From the NCBI GenBank assembly GCA_033032175.1, contig CM065316.1, positions 2,140,115-2,204,114 on the forward strand: DNA of 64,000 bases. Reading direction: 5' to 3'. Within the stretch, counting starts at the first letter, position 1, and every line of letters begins with the position of its first letter. Made by a program: the position numbers and the translations under genes. This DNA is from Saturnia japonica (taxonomy: Eukaryota > Arthropoda > Insecta > Lepidoptera > Saturniidae). Under the pieces are notes generated by a model. It worked only from the letters and a program-made list of their open reading frames with translations. It made no database searches and was not told where the DNA came from. Shown here piece by piece: positions 45,254-57,748 of this stretch.

Positions 45254-46224
45254 TATAACTATAATAGTACAGGGTTGTTAATATTCTATTGTTAGGTCGA
45301 ATATATTTCTCGAAAGAAGCCACCATATCACCATATCAATCCAAGATGTATTGTCGTTCTAAACCTCTAAGTCTACAGTTCTCAATTTTTTTATACATGG
45401 CAACCTCCGATAGATCAGCCATCCATTACCAATCGTCGCTAACTTGCCAGCCTGCTGGTCTCTTGGGTGGATATATCCTGTGTATCGCGAAAAAGCGTGC
45501 CAATATGGAGTCTTTTACACATGGTATATTTTGGTCGCGATCCTGTCGAACACTTTTTTCCTACCACCCAATTCTGTATTTTCCCAGTCTGTATAGCGAA
45601 AAAAATACTCAAACTATCTAGTTCCTTCATCAGCTAATAAGTTTTGCACGCAAATCTATAATATTCTTTGGTACATTAATATTCCATCTCGACTAAATTT
45701 CCTTCCACACCGTCATCCATTATTCAGCTTGCGACTCCTCACTTAACTTATGGGTTTCTTTAACCAGGACACGATTTGCATGACATTCAGATAAGGAGCA
45801 AGCGAAGTAAGACAATACACTGCCCTACATCGTACTCTATAGGCATTAGCATATCAATGTAGAATTTAGATGACCACTTTGGTTTCTGTATTACTAGTTG
45901 CTAGTAATTGTCTTTTTATACAAAAAGAGACAATATGTATTACGATGTTCACATTATTGTGTTGAAGGGTCAGCAGAATTATTTGATTATCTTTGATTGT
46001 TAGTTTGAGAATTATAATTTTTCTAGTAAAGCCAATCAATGACCAGCAGTTGTCATATAGACATAGTCAATGTAAAGATTCTATTCCTAGATTATTGATT
46101 GTTCTCGCCTGCGCTTCAACGCTTCTAGAATACGGTGACTTATTATAATAGTGTGTAATGACTATTTGAAACGATGCTTATAATTGACAAGACAATTTTT
46201 TACAAAAACTGCAATGATTTTTAA
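45254..46224. other. Unassigned stretch with a long ORF
   Basis: A 110-codon plus ORF (45289-45621) includes 'TSDRSAIHYQSSLTCQPAGL'. I do not recognise it. Its balanced composition suggests decayed element coding sequence. 45680-45760 resembles 40910-40970 weakly. Confidence 0.3.
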
Positions 46225-46450
46225 GAGTTCCTTTATGGATGTTCAGCCATAACTTCTTTGATTATAAAACGATTTGGATGATTCTTTTTTTGTTGGATAG
46301 GGGATACCTCAAGGGTGGTCTCATTTTAATTTTATATGTATTAGACCTTTAACTTCAAAGATACACAAGGGAACTGTTCAAAATCGTTGAATATGGTTTT
46401 CTTTTATGTTAAAAATTGTCTTGTGTTGAAGTCGGAACAATATATGAAAA
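46225..46450 (+). mobile_element. Family N dispersed repeat, copy 2
   Basis: 'ggatgttcagccataactt', 'tgttggataggggatacct', 'aagggtggtctcattttaa' and 'tgtcttgtgttgaagtcgg' match the copies at 25205 (-), 58985 (-) and 63235 (+). Confidence 0.7.
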
Positions 46451-46854
46451 TAATGTTAATGTTGACAAATTACTTTTGCCGTTCATATTATTTTACGTTG
46501 TAATTAATACATTATAATATTATAATACTTATTTATGGTACGATAACCCATTTCTTATTTATTGTAATATTGTTTTTAAATAGTTTCACTACACATACCG
46601 GAATTTTCTTTGGATTGTTTAATAAAACACGGCTTGTCAACGTGACAAAGCTGCTGGAATGGCACTGACTCGAGTACGCCGATTCCGGGTTAGTTATAGT
46701 TTCAGTGTAGCTAGGATTTATTATTTTTATGTATACTAGAGATGTAGGATGTGAGGAAAAAACTTAACGATTACTGAAAAGATTGAAATAAAAATTCACG
46801 TTAGAAAGTTACATCGTCCCTCATTGATGTGAGGCGATTTTTACCCGAGTGCGA
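46451..46854. other. Unassigned stretch
   Basis: No gene or repeat family was recognised. Confidence 0.4.
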
Positions 46855-47110
46855 AAAGTGTATGTATGGTATGTATTGTATATGTGACATACACAATGTC
46901 TGCCTATTTCTTTGATACGTTCTGTAGCCTAAACGGCTTGATGGATTTTAGCATACGAGGTGTCGTTAGGTTCATCTTAATTGTGGTGGTGACATAGGTT
47001 ATATAGTATTCAAGTACGACGTCTGGAAATCAAATAAAAAGCAAAAATAAAAAATTTGTTGTGTTTTTGTTACAGTCCGGTTTTTTGTCTCCCTTTTAAT
47101 AATATCGCTT
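46855..47110 (+). mobile_element. Family M dispersed repeat, copy 4
   Basis: 'gtagcctaaacggcttgat', 'tagcatacgaggtgtcgtt' and 'aagtacgacgtctggaaat' align with 37720-37960. It ends with an AT-rich tail followed by 'ccggttttttgtctccc'. Confidence 0.7.
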
Positions 47111-49116
47111 GTTATTGTTTTTAAATGTTGTAATAAAACCTAACGAAGTCGCGTGCGGCTGCTGGTTCATATATATTTTAACGAACACTGTATTAAAATA
47201 ACAAAGCGCTCCATAATGAAATCACGGATTTAGAATCGAATGAAAGAAATGCAAGTAACGTGGTGTTAATGGGGTCGTGACATTCGTTCACAAAAACGTT
47301 TTAACTTTATTTTAAACGACATATTATTTACTTAGCTAAGTTAATAAAAGGTCCCCTCCTTTCTAAATTGTAACACGCAAAACTAACTCTAACCTGTGTG
47401 TTCGTTCGCGTATAAGTTAATGTGTAAAGATTTTATAACTTAGTATGTAATTTAACAATTTGTACAACGATATATTATATATTTAAATAAAAATCTTAAT
47501 AAAATACTTCTGTATTCCATATTAGCTTTTACTAGGACGCACGCGTTTTTTATGCGATCATTATTTTATTTTTATGCACGATTTATGATTTCTGAAAGTA
47601 TTATTGATTATTTCTATAGCCTATGATTTGCGTATTAACATATACTTCACGTGTACAAAATTTCATAAAAATAGGTCGAGCCATTTTTGAGTTAAATCTT
47701 GTCAGACATTGGTATGTCTCAAATTAAATTTCATTTTCGAGTTAATAAGTACTCGTAAATTATGGGATATATCACAAAATTAAAAAAAAGTATACGTTAT
47801 AATTATGTAAATGTTACGTAAATTTTGTTTATAAAATGATAATTTAGTAATGGTGTTTATGCTTATGCATTTTGTAAAAATAAAAATTTGCATAATTATA
47901 CCATTATTTCTTTCTACATTCAATTGGCAATGTGAAATACAGTTAATTTTTATTTTAAGTGATATTCTTTTGTTTCTTCTCATTATTCTGTTATTGAGTT
48001 TTATGATTTTATTTATATTAATTTATTTAAAATAATTGTTACATCGACTCATACTATATAAGTATTTTTAAATACTATGAATTAAATACATATTGTATAT
48101 TATTATAGTATTAAATTACTATAGAATATTTTATTTTTACAGAACAATGTATCTTATTTTAAGAAAAGTAAAAATTAAATTAAAATGCGTACAAATATTA
48201 AAAATGTTTAACAATTCATTGAAATAATTTACGAGTATTTGTAGAGGACGAATTGTTTAGAGGAAATTGTATTTTTGCGCTTAACTATAAAAGTATATTT
48301 ATACATTTCCTTGAATTTAAGGTCTGTGTGACGTGACATTCAAATGTGACCTAGATACATTGAGATTACATTTAGCCATCTGGATAAATAATCTATACAT
48401 ATTATGAGTTTGTTATAATTAGCTAATTATAATATTATATTTATATGGATAAGGACGTAAGGTAAAATCATTTTGTTCCGATTTTAGCTTTTATGCATTT
48501 CATTAGAAATAACTCCATTTATGTATTTATTATATAGTCTTATGTGTTTAAATGTCTTACTAATGTAATTTCTAGTAACTATATGATATGGAAAATAATA
48601 TTGGACAAAAAATTTATATGACTTGGAACAAGCTCCTTTCTCTTTTCATTTATAGTAATATAACCAGATAGCATCATGTGTAACAAGCTGTTATTTTGGA
48701 ACAGGTTTCTTATATCGCTTGTTAAGTATTGCTCCCCCTAATTTGACAAAAATAAATCAAAGAAAAGCGGGTGAAGTCGATTTGAAAAGCTGAGTAGAAA
48801 TGAATTCCATTGTCAGAAATGTAATTAAGAATTTAATTCAGGATAAAAACGCAATTCAGACAGCGTTTATCGGTGACCCTCTATGGGCGTTCTCATGGTC
48901 GCATTGTTCCAGCGGTCGCGCCTTTCTCGATGCCCGGGGAAATCGTTCGGGAAATTCTTTTAGGGGAGACAAAAGGTCGCATTATAGGGATAACTGTGTA
49001 TTCTGTAATTTATTGTGAAGGAAAGATTTAATAGGAACGTTTTAAATGCGTTTCACTTTAAAAAAATGACGATTTATTTTATTCAATTTTGTTTACGTTT
49101 GTTAATCCATAGGGGT
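47111..49116. other. Unassigned, very AT-rich stretch
   Basis: 47400-48650 is extremely AT-rich. ORFs at 47780-47983 (-), 47850-48035 (+) and 48800-49018 (+) are unrecognised. The last has better composition ('gtcgcgcctttctcgatgcc') but no motif. Confidence 0.35.
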
Positions 49117-49372
49117 TTTACCGTTTAGCCACAATTTCACCTTTTGTTAAGTGACGATGTTGCCCATGATAGTAACACGCTAAGTCTAGTGGAAGACTGG
49201 CACTCAAGTGCTTGGCCACAGATGTGAAACTTAAGAGAAATATCCTTCCACTTTGTTATGGTTTCATCACGATTTTTTGGTTTATCGAAAATTCAGGGTC
49301 ATTGTGGGATTCCAAGTCACGTCTATCGACGCGGAGTCCGTACACACTACCAACTGAGCCATCATTGCTTTA
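49117..49372 (-). mobile_element. Family C tRNA-derived SINE, copy 2
   Basis: On the minus strand the head 'gatggctcagttggtagtg' is followed by the body 'cgtgatgaaaccataacaa' and 'ccagtcttccactagactt'. It matches 13790-14072. The B box is mutated ('gacttggaatcc'). Confidence 0.75.
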
Positions 49373-50037
49373 AACATGTTAATGTTCATTTACTATTTGA
49401 TTTAATTAACTGTAATAATTATATTTATTATTTTTAATTATTTAATTGACTGTTATCTTCTGTAGGGTCAAGGTTTACCGCGAATTGTCATAATTGTACT
49501 AATTAAGGGCGTAAATTAGAAGTATTAACGATTTACGCACTTTTGTGTTGTAAGGTACAGTTTCGAGGAGAATCAAAATCAAGCTCTATTTGGTCCAGAG
49601 TCCGCTTGACCTGTTAATTACTTAGCGTTGCGTATTCGACCGCACTCTACACCGACAAATCTATCGAAAATAGTTTATAGGGAATGCTGGCTTTGGCGGT
49701 TAGTTCACCTCATTTCTTTTAGTACCGTGTCACAGCTCACAGAAAGCAGCTACTAAACTTTGTACGCTGAAATCGTCGCTTTGTCGTGTTACATAAAGTT
49801 ACAAAAATTCATAGATAAAGCTTACATACTTATAAATACGAAAAAATATAGAGTAGGAGTCCGTATACATTCTATTCAGATAAGGATATCATAAAAAATC
49901 GAACAATTTTTTTTTGTGCAAAATAAAAACTTCCTTGAAATTGCCGTATATACCGAAAGATACCTAATAATACTGAGATTCCCTGTTTTTCTGTTTTGAG
50001 GGTGTTTATGTTAGGGCATTACATTTTTATTATTGGA
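49373..50037. other. Unassigned stretch
   Basis: No ORF above 60 codons and no repeat family was found. Confidence 0.4.
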
Positions 50038-50345
50038 TTTTTTATAGTAGCACGGCTAAGTGACAACCCTGCGCCTCATTGTAAACACATTGCATTTCAG
50101 AAACAACAGCAATCACTCAGATGACGTCAATCTAGGCGTCATTATTATGCCGACCTGCAAGCGTCTCGGTAACTGGCTGATCACAAAACGCGACAAACCA
50201 GTCACTGTAATAAAATCACCATTTGCAAGATGATCATGACCCTGTTAGGTGCACTTCCCAAACTTCCTGCTTGACTACTGGAGCCAGTTTGGCTAACCCT
50301 GGCACTCGACACGCCTAAAACTTACAACGATGGCGCGTGTTACAC
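50038..50345 (+). mobile_element. Family A interspersed repeat, copy 7
   Basis: It starts with 'tttttatagtagcacggct' and carries 'gctgatcacaaaacgcgac', 'aaaccagtcactgtaata' and a longer 3' part, 'cttacaacgatggcgcgtg'. The centre is altered compared with the 3345 copy. Confidence 0.65.
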
Positions 50346-50424
50346 GTGTCGGGCCCAATTTTCATCCTCTACCAACCAGCATTATAGCCAGAAGCAAAAA
50401 AAGAGAATAAATTTAATTTGATCA

Positions 50425-50680
50425 GAACAGATGTCTGGAAGTAATTTCCTCTCTGTACATCTACTGAAAATGATAATAACTGTATATAATTAAATACTGT
50501 AAAAATAATTTTAAAAAAGTAAATAAGATGTTGATAAACCCGATCGAGTTTGTTGTCGGTTCTTCTCGATGACTGAGTTATTTTCTGAACCGATGGTATT
50601 GTTTTGACGTTCATAAGTGCCTTCTTAGGGCCTAAATTGAATAAAGAATGTTTTGATTTTGAGCTAACTTCAGACGTAAA
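50425..50680 (+). mobile_element. Family L repeat, copy 2 (LINE-tail-like)
   Basis: 'aacccgatcgagtttgttg', 'ttcttctcgatgactgag' and 'aagaatgttttgattttga' match 34310-34530. It is somewhat longer on the left. Confidence 0.6.
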
Positions 50681-51659
50681 TTGTTTAGGCGGTTGTTTGA
50701 CGTGTTACATGGTGTAGAATTTAGTATTATTGGTTGGTTGGTAAAATTTTTGACCTAACCATTATCGACAATAGATTTGATTTGTGAGCAAATTCCCTAT
50801 TTAAGCTTAGCGCCTTACCACGTTCATCCAGATCTATACGACGTGGGACGCTAGCAGTAATCGGTACAGCCCGTACAGTGAAGTGAACCAGCTTTTCTGT
50901 TGAATCCGTTACCGCGGTCCGGGTTGCGAAATAAATGTTTTGCACATTTCCTAAATAAAATGTGCTGTTGTCTAAAAATATATTCTTCATTATAAACTGC
51001 TGAGAGATTTTTAGCAAATTTGATTTTACTAGAATTGTTATGTGTTTATGTGTAGTTAATTTTATTTTAACTATTCCTATTCGAAAATGATCGTTTATTT
51101 AATAATTTCACTAATATTGATGTTATCATCTTTTCTCTAAGGAAACCTATAAAGCAATTCAGCTTATTTTGAACTGGATTTACCTTTAAACCGCCTATAA
51201 TCCTATCAATGACTTTGTTTTACATCTCCACGTTTAAATTGTTGCGAAACCAATTTATTGTAGAACAATAGGTGATTTTCCTTTAATAAGAAACGATATA
51301 AGGTTGTATAATATCTGGCAACCCGTGGTACGGCCGGTGTCTTACAAATAAAAATAAACTATCTAGGTAAAATTGGAATGTAGGATATATATACAATAAT
51401 TGAACAAACCCGGTGACAAGTGACACTGTACGTGCATCACTTAGCTACCTACATACAACACTACACACGTATGAACATACACACGTGCACACCACACAGG
51501 TACATAGGTTCTGTGAGGGACCTTTTTTTTTCTTTTTTTACGCTAGTTAGTTAGCGCTAGTTAGTGTAGAAACATTCCGATTATTGAATACACATACGCA
51601 CGGTTCCTTCCTTCCTCCCAGGGAGGAAGGGAACGTGCCTATGTGTATATTTAGTTAGC
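50681..51659. other. Unassigned stretch
   Basis: A 96-codon minus ORF (50727-51017) includes 'VHFTVRAVPITASVPRRIDL', which I do not recognise. 51595-51640 holds a small inverted repeat around 'ccttccttcctcccagggag'. No gene is supported. Confidence 0.3.
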
Positions 51660-51897
51660 TCGAATCGTAGGCGTAGGGATTCGAATAGATCGCGACCTAT
51701 TTGCGAACGCGACGACCGCCCGAGCCGAGGTCCGGCCACTTTGGCACCCTCGTGCGAGTCGTCCACAAAACTTTCGCGGCTGAGTGCCCTCTGCGCTCGC
51801 CCCCAAGTCCGGTGAAGCTGTAAAAGCCGCAGCGGCTTTAGGGCCCCTAAGGCTAACAGTGTAGTCAGTTCTAAAAAAAAAAAAAAAAAAAAAAAAA
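51660..51897 (+). mobile_element. Family K GC-rich A-tailed repeat, copy 4
   Basis: 'gagccgaggtccggccact', 'tcgcggctgagtgccctct', 'gtgaagctgtaaaagccgc' and 'aaggctaacagtgtagtca' lead into a 25-base A-run at 51873-51897. The long tail suggests a retroposed element. The minus ORF at 51581-51766 is a shadow. Confidence 0.8.
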
Positions 51898-51975
51898 CAA
51901 ACCCGGTGAAGCTGTAAAAGCCGTCTGAGGCTTCAGAGTCCTTAGTATAGCAGTATAGTCAGATCGAAATAAACA
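51898..51975 (+). mobile_element. Family K, second partial unit
   Basis: Directly after the A-run the sequence restarts with 'cccggtgaagctgtaaaagc' and ends with 'tatagtcagatcgaaataa'. This is a second 3' end in tandem with the first. Confidence 0.7.
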
Positions 51976-53598
51976 AGAATTGCTCACTTAATAGAATTAG
52001 ATTACTGTTTTTTATTTTTGTAATGTTTCTTTTTAAATTATATTATGGGTAATAATTATAACACTCATTTGTTATTATGTGATGATTTGAAAAAAATTGA
52101 ACATACCGAAACCTGTGATTGATAAAAAACATTAATTATATTCTTTGAAAAGATTTTTTTACTGTAAGATGACGATATTTTTTTGTTCTTTTATAATTAC
52201 CTACCTGTCTTTTATATTACCTTAAGTTATATATATACATATTTCTTTTATGTGAATATAATTTCAAATTGAACAATACGACATATAAATGTCCAGCGCT
52301 GATTTGCCTTAACCTATGGATTTAACTGAACGATGCGACGTCTATTTTTGTCGACAAAGGAAATGCACAAACCGCACAACTAGGGTCGCCAACGTTAAAT
52401 TCCGAATCACGGGAAATATAGAATTCGGGAGTAGACAATTTATGGAAAATTGTTTTAAACACTTTATATATGTTGAAAGTAATGCCTTTAACTAATATTT
52501 ATTCATTATTAAACCTTTATAAAATAAATAAAAATATATTTTTAAATATATATAAAGCATGACGCAAAAACGCAACGCGACGTCATGATTCATTAATTTG
52601 GATATTATAATTAAGATATTATTTAAAAAGTTGAGTTTAATAAAGTATTAATTTAAACTTATGAAATTTCTATAGCGCATATAGTTTTAAAGTGACTTGT
52701 CACAAGATAATACTCAACTGTGTACATTTGTTGAATGACTTTTTTCTAATCACGTTTAATCGAGTTAATAAAATAATGAACTCTATTGTTTTAAACATAC
52801 TGTCAACTCGCGGATTCATATACGGCTTGGAGCCTGAAAAACAAGCGAATACAGGTTTTTTACTTAGGAGATATTAGAGAGCATGAATCTGGTAAAAATG
52901 ATGAGGTTTTAAATCTAATACTAAAGTACATTTTTCTTATTGTAGTGGAATAATTAGCACCACAAGTACACATGTAAAACATCCTCAGCTTAAGTGTAGC
53001 GAAGATCTAAAGAAATCAGCTGGAAGCAATACAGTAAAACAGGCTCGGACAGAGGTAGATCGACAAAGTAACATGATGATGATGACGGATTACCACCTAC
53101 ATAAAACACCACTTGTATTCAGAACGGCCGTCTAAAATGGGCTATTGATTATGATTCGATCATTTGAATCTGGAATTTTTCAGCATAACACCAATTCTTA
53201 GTATTTTCGATCGCGTCTAGTGGTCCTTCAGTATCGACTTTAATTAGATACCGTAATGTTGTCAGCTACAATTATATTCTTATAATTTATTTCTCTCGCT
53301 CAATCGTGGCAACATTTTTAATTATATATTTTATAATTCATATGTTCTGCCAAAAAAAACCGTTAAATTCTTCACCAGTCTTCTTTGAAATGTATCTGTT
53401 ATTTATTCTATAATATAAATACAGTGGCAACATTGTGATTCTATTTAAAGCATTACTACCATTCAACTTCAATTCGGGGTTAATAAAAATGACTATTTTA
53501 AGCTCCTGTCAAATGTTCGTCTGGGGATTAATTAAGGGGACTATTACCAAGCCGGATGGTATCCGCGGGATGTTCTAACCATACGTTCTTCTGCTTAC
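51976..53598. other. Unassigned AT-rich stretch
   Basis: 'agggtcgccaacgttaaatt' at 52383 resembles 23456. A 61-codon ORF at 52692-52877 is unrecognised. No gene is supported. Confidence 0.35.
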
Positions 53599-53880
53599 CT
53601 TGGCGCTGCAGTAGCACTTGCCAGTGTCAATGTACGCCGTTTGCCTTCGTATTATTTTAAAATCTTCAAAGTGAAGTCTAACAAGATGCCGACTCTCCTT
53701 GATACAAGTATCTAGGGAGTTATTGTGCAACTCAAAATGCATGTTTCCAGATTATAATTATAATCCACTTTACGTATGTACAGTAACCGAACTATACCAC
53801 GTAATATGCCACCAATGTTATATAATATAGTGTTAAAGAACTTAAGTTAATGAATTAAAGTTATAATCATAATATGTTTT
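53599..53880 (+). repeat. Family J repeat, copy 6 (near full length)
   Basis: It starts with 'ttggcgctgcagtagcact'. It has 'gtctaacaagatgccgact', a mutated right arm ('ccttgatac'), 'atccactttacgtatgtac' and 'atgccaccaatgttatata'. It ends with an A-rich 'gaattaaagtt' directly before the LINE remnant. Confidence 0.75.
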
Positions 53881-53888
53881 ATACTTGT

Positions 53889-54705
53889 ATCCGACTGAGG
53901 TGATACGAACCTGAACAAGTTTAATACTGAAAAACAGGCGTGTCTATTCTCAGCTAAACGGAGTCCGTTTATCCTAACTCCTACTTTTTGGGGGCTTCCC
54001 TTAAGGTTGTTGACAATCCTTAGCTCCTTGGAGTCCAACTAACATCTGATCTCAACTATGGGCGCTCGATCGAGATAAACTCGATAACATCTGCCAAGAA
54101 ATTGGGGATCCTTTTCAAGGTTAGGCGGTATTTCACACCGAACCAACTTCTTAGCTTATATCAAGCACCGGTACGCTCATTTGTAGAAAGAATACTGCTG
54201 TTACCTACGGGATGCATCAGCCAAATATCAGTTGGCCACTCTGGACTCCATTAAGCGCCGTGCTTGTCGACTTGTTGATGATGAAGCACTGATGACGGCA
54301 AAAATGCTCAGTCTAGAGCATCGACGTAAGGTAGCCTGCCTTTCAGTCTTTTACAGGTTACACTTTAGAGAGTGTGCACAGAAATTGCACAATTTAATTC
54401 CGTCCAATCTGTTCCACCATAGGACAACTAGACGCCGTGAATGTTTCCACCCTTATGTTGTGGAAATTTCCCAGATTCGCACAAAGTGTTACGCTTCTTC
54501 GTTCATAATGCGAACATCAAAGAAATGGAAATCACTACCGTCGTCTGTTTTCCCATCCACCTTGAGAGTTGAGTCCACTTGAGTGTCTTCAAGCGAAGAG
54601 TGAATAGGCATTTAATAGATAAGCGCGATACATCGTCGGCCTCATCTTTACTTACCATCAGGTAAGATCGAGGCCAAGCGCATACCTGTGTTGCATTTTT
54701 TTTAA
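53889..54705 (+). pseudogene. Non-LTR retrotransposon reverse transcriptase, C-terminal third (broken)
   Basis: In order, three plus-strand frames give 'GDTNLNKFNTEKQACLFSAK' (with a TGA where I expect Trp just before it), 'ASLKVVDN', a TAG, 'LLGVQLTSDLNYG', 'SAKKLGILFKVRRYFTPNQL', then after a shift 'YCCYLRDASAKYQLATLDS', 'RKVACLSVFYRLHFRECAQ', 'LHNLIPSNLFHHRTTRRREC' and 'SFIMRTSKKWKSLPSSVFP'. A last shift gives 'SVFKRRVNRHLIDKR', ending in a stop at 54663-54665. This is the region after the polymerase active site, the thumb and C-terminus, of a common insect non-LTR element (jockey/CR1-like group, from memory). 'ttaccatcaggtaagatcg' and a T-rich run follow as the 3' UTR. At least three frameshifts and two stops make it dead, and it is 5'-truncated. 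The 116-codon ORF at 54232-54582 is its largest open piece. Confidence 0.85.
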
Positions 54706-56114
54706 ATGGCAGCTCAAGACCCCGCTAAAAACTCCTTCCATATCCTCATAAACGTGTCGTCCTTGCACTTGCGGAAATGTTGGTAACCCTGATCACAAGT
54801 CACATCCGAACTGCACACAGACCGAGCGTGTTATCGCAATCCTTATTATTACAACGAAACGGATTTAGAGTTATGCATTTCATTCGCTATGCTCGACGTC
54901 TGAACGAACCTTTCACGACATTTTCAAATGAACTGAATTTATCTTAGTTACTTTTTCCAACGACTCCGCGCGCCGTGTGTTTTTTAGCTTGTTTTTAATT
55001 AACAATACTTTCTGTCTACTTAAATTCTTTGCATTAAGTATTATTTGTTCTGTCTTTTTTAATTTGTTTTCACGTAGTTAGCAAAAAGATAACAATATAT
55101 TATTTAATTGTTTATCGTCTTTTATCTTCAACTAAAAAAATAAAAGAGGGATGATAATTTAGTTACCACCATATCTAAAATGTGTTAAATATTATTTTTT
55201 AAGAGATGTGTTCAATAAAGAAATGTATTCATATATACACAAATATTTTTGGGATAAAAAATAATTATTCTAGATTATCTTTCATGATTTTTAGATAATT
55301 ATTTTAACATAAAAAAGTTCAAAATTTCATTTTGCTTGTCAAGTTTTTTGCTCAGAAATGATACGCCATTTAAAGAGAATATAGTGTTTTGGCTGTCAGT
55401 TTAACTGTGTCACTCACATCGCAAAATAGTTCATATTAATACCACAAACGAAATATACAATTTAAGAAGTTAAACACTTAATATAGCATGAAAATATCTC
55501 CAGTGGTAGAGAAAAGTGGAAAAGCAAAATATGTTCTGACTACCCTACTCAGATAGGGTAAGGGTATGAAAAAGAATTCAATAACTTAATGGCAGCAAGC
55601 GTGCAAATAATTACCTTTTACTGACAATGACATAAGTTTCAGCGACAGAGGCTAACAAAGGGAGGTTCAGAAAATATGCTAATCGAAAGTATTTTCCCCT
55701 TTCTGTGGCAGCAATGAGTAGGAGTGTAGATGAATTCTTGATAATGCGTTGTAAATCGCTACACATTTTTGGAATTGACTTATTAATAATGGATTTTAAA
55801 TTGTAGATATTGTAGTTCTAATTTGTTGGTATGTAAATTAGATGGGGAGCAAAGTCGAGTGTTATCAAAAGTTAAGTCGTTATGTTGCCCTTGTACGCAA
55901 CATATACGCGCATCATATATTGAATGTGTGTATATGTAATATGGATATACTCAACTTACTTGTATACGGAAGTAATAATGTTTTATATTAATAATTTAAC
56001 TTTGTCTCTTATATATATTCTAAGACATAACTCCTGTTGCGCTTCGGAACTGATACGTACCATTTTTTATAGTTTCTCAATCAACGTTGGCACTTTATTT
56101 TTACCTAAAATTTA
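54706..56114. other. Unassigned stretch
   Basis: No ORF with a recognised product was found. 54720-54900 has mixed composition without a partner copy. The rest is AT-rich. Confidence 0.35.
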
Positions 56115-56640
56115 TAACAATTAAAAAAATATTTGTGCAATTCACACTTGGTAGTGTGAATGTTTTTTTTAATTCGAAAATGATCAAATACACACAAATT
56201 TAATGTTTATGAAAATGTACACAGAAGTACTCACAATCAATTATTCGCAATATCATTTTCAATTAATGCACATTTGAAATATCCATGGTAACCTAACACA
56301 ATATCAATCAGGGACAGAATGTCATAAATGTTGTCGTCTAAAAAGTTTTTGTTTCGTGCCTTTTTGGTGAAGTAATAAAATTCATTATTGCGTGGCAACA
56401 CAATATCTTAATGTAAATGTTTTACCAGTTTGTCTAAAAATTTTCTATTCGTCTTTTTCGTGAACGTTAAAATTCTTATTGAATTGTATTTGTTCCATTG
56501 CCTAAAACTTTTCTATCTCTTTTTCTCCTACGTTAAATCTTATGTTTACTGTCGCTTTCGCTTTTTCGTTTCATTGGCTTTCAAATTACAGCGATGCTAA
56601 AAAAGGTTTCACTTCAAAAACATGGTATTTATTCAAAATT
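56115..56640 (+). mobile_element. Family O dispersed repeat, copy 2 (uninterrupted)
   Basis: 'gcaattcacacttggtagtg', 'agtactcacaatcaattat', 'cgtgcctttttggtgaagt', 'ttcattattgcgtggcaac' and 'aggtttcacttcaaaaaca' align with the split copy at 29285-30240. 'ttcacac...gtgtgaa' near the left end is a short inverted repeat. Confidence 0.7.
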
Positions 56641-57045
56641 ATATAGTCATTATATCACAGATGTCAAGCATATTATAACGACCTAGATCATAACATAATA
56701 TTATATTAAAAAAATTAACATGAAATTTTGTAATATTTTTTTATGTTGATATTCGACACGTGTTTATTAAATATCGAATATAACAAGAAACGCGATAAAG
56801 TAATGAATGTTGTAAAATTACATGTAACAATAAACCTTATCTATACACTGATAAGCTATATAAAGTTATAACAATAGAAGGTCAAGTTATATTAGCCTAT
56901 ATACACATATACATACATTTAATCGAGTTTATCAAACATTTTTTATTTACTGTTGTGAAATTTACATGATATGCCGTATATATCCTGATGTCGAGAGAAC
57001 CAGCGACGGATGTTCCATCTCTCGATGGTAGCAGTTGTTATTGGC
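56641..57045. other. Unassigned stretch
   Basis: AT-rich. No gene or repeat family was recognised. Confidence 0.4.
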
Positions 57046-57290
57046 TGCCTCATTAGCCTAGTGGTTGTAAGCGCGACTGGGTTGCATTCCCAGGTCGAGC
57101 AAAGCGTTATTGGGGTTTTCTGTGAAATTCTCAGTAGCAGCTCTGAGTTTGGCTTTGTTCCAGATTAATGGCGATAGGTTCGCACCCTATTTACATGGAA
57201 CTTAAAAAACATACCCGACGAGCTGTGGGTATACTAAAGTACACCTCTGCCTAACGCTTCGAGGAATACAGGCGTGATGGTATGGTATGT
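57046..57290 (+). mobile_element. Family B tRNA-derived SINE, copy 3 (full length)
   Basis: The A box is in 'ttagcctagtggttgtaag' and the B box in 'gggttgcattcccag'. The body has 'gcaaagcgttattggggtt' and 'ggcgataggttcgcaccct'. The 3' end is 'ataggcgtgatggtatggt'-like. It is the best reference copy in the window. Confidence 0.85.
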
Positions 57291-57489
57291 CGAGTTCTTG
57301 GAGACGATCTATTTAAAAATTCTAAATTTAAATTACTTGAGTCTAGAAAGTTCGGTATGGTGGTACCAAACCGAACACTTCTGTCTGTAGGAACTGTCAC
57401 TAAGTGAGCCAGGCAGGCGAACTGCATTTACTCCATATAATATGTAGGAGAATGATTTCAGAACTTTGACTCTGTATGTAAAACTAACG

Positions 57490-57745
57490 CTTTTCCCGCG
57501 GCTACGCTTGCGTCATAGTCATTTATGCACCATCTTTTTTACTTTCTAACCGAATTGCTAATATTTTTCATAGATCTATTATCTTAAAAAATGATTTTCA
57601 TAAAAGTTTTACCCCCTTCTTCACCATCTTAGGGGTGGAATTTCCAAAAATCCTCCCTTAGTGCTCATTTGCAGAGTAAAAGGACCCCGATTGCAATTTT
57701 TTACGGTCCAAGCGTTGATAAGTAAGTCAGTTATACTTTTATATA
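57490..57745 (-). mobile_element. Family P Helitron-like or related dispersed element
   Basis: It opens with 'ttcccgcggctacgcttgcg' and contains 'ttttacccccttcttcacc', 'cttaggggtggaatttcca' and 'gttgataagtaagtcagtt'. I recognise these as a common lepidopteran repeat, but the class is not certain because CTAG is absent at this end. Confidence 0.55.
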
Positions 57746-57748
57746 TTA

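Noticed and set aside
45289..45621. 110-codon ORF as a gene
   Set aside because: No recognisable protein. The initiation codon is a non-ATG start, and the composition suggests decayed element sequence.
11455..47110. CRISPR-like array formed by the regularly recurring families
   Set aside because: The repeats are long, diverged, widely spaced and in both orientations. They are eukaryotic dispersed repeats.
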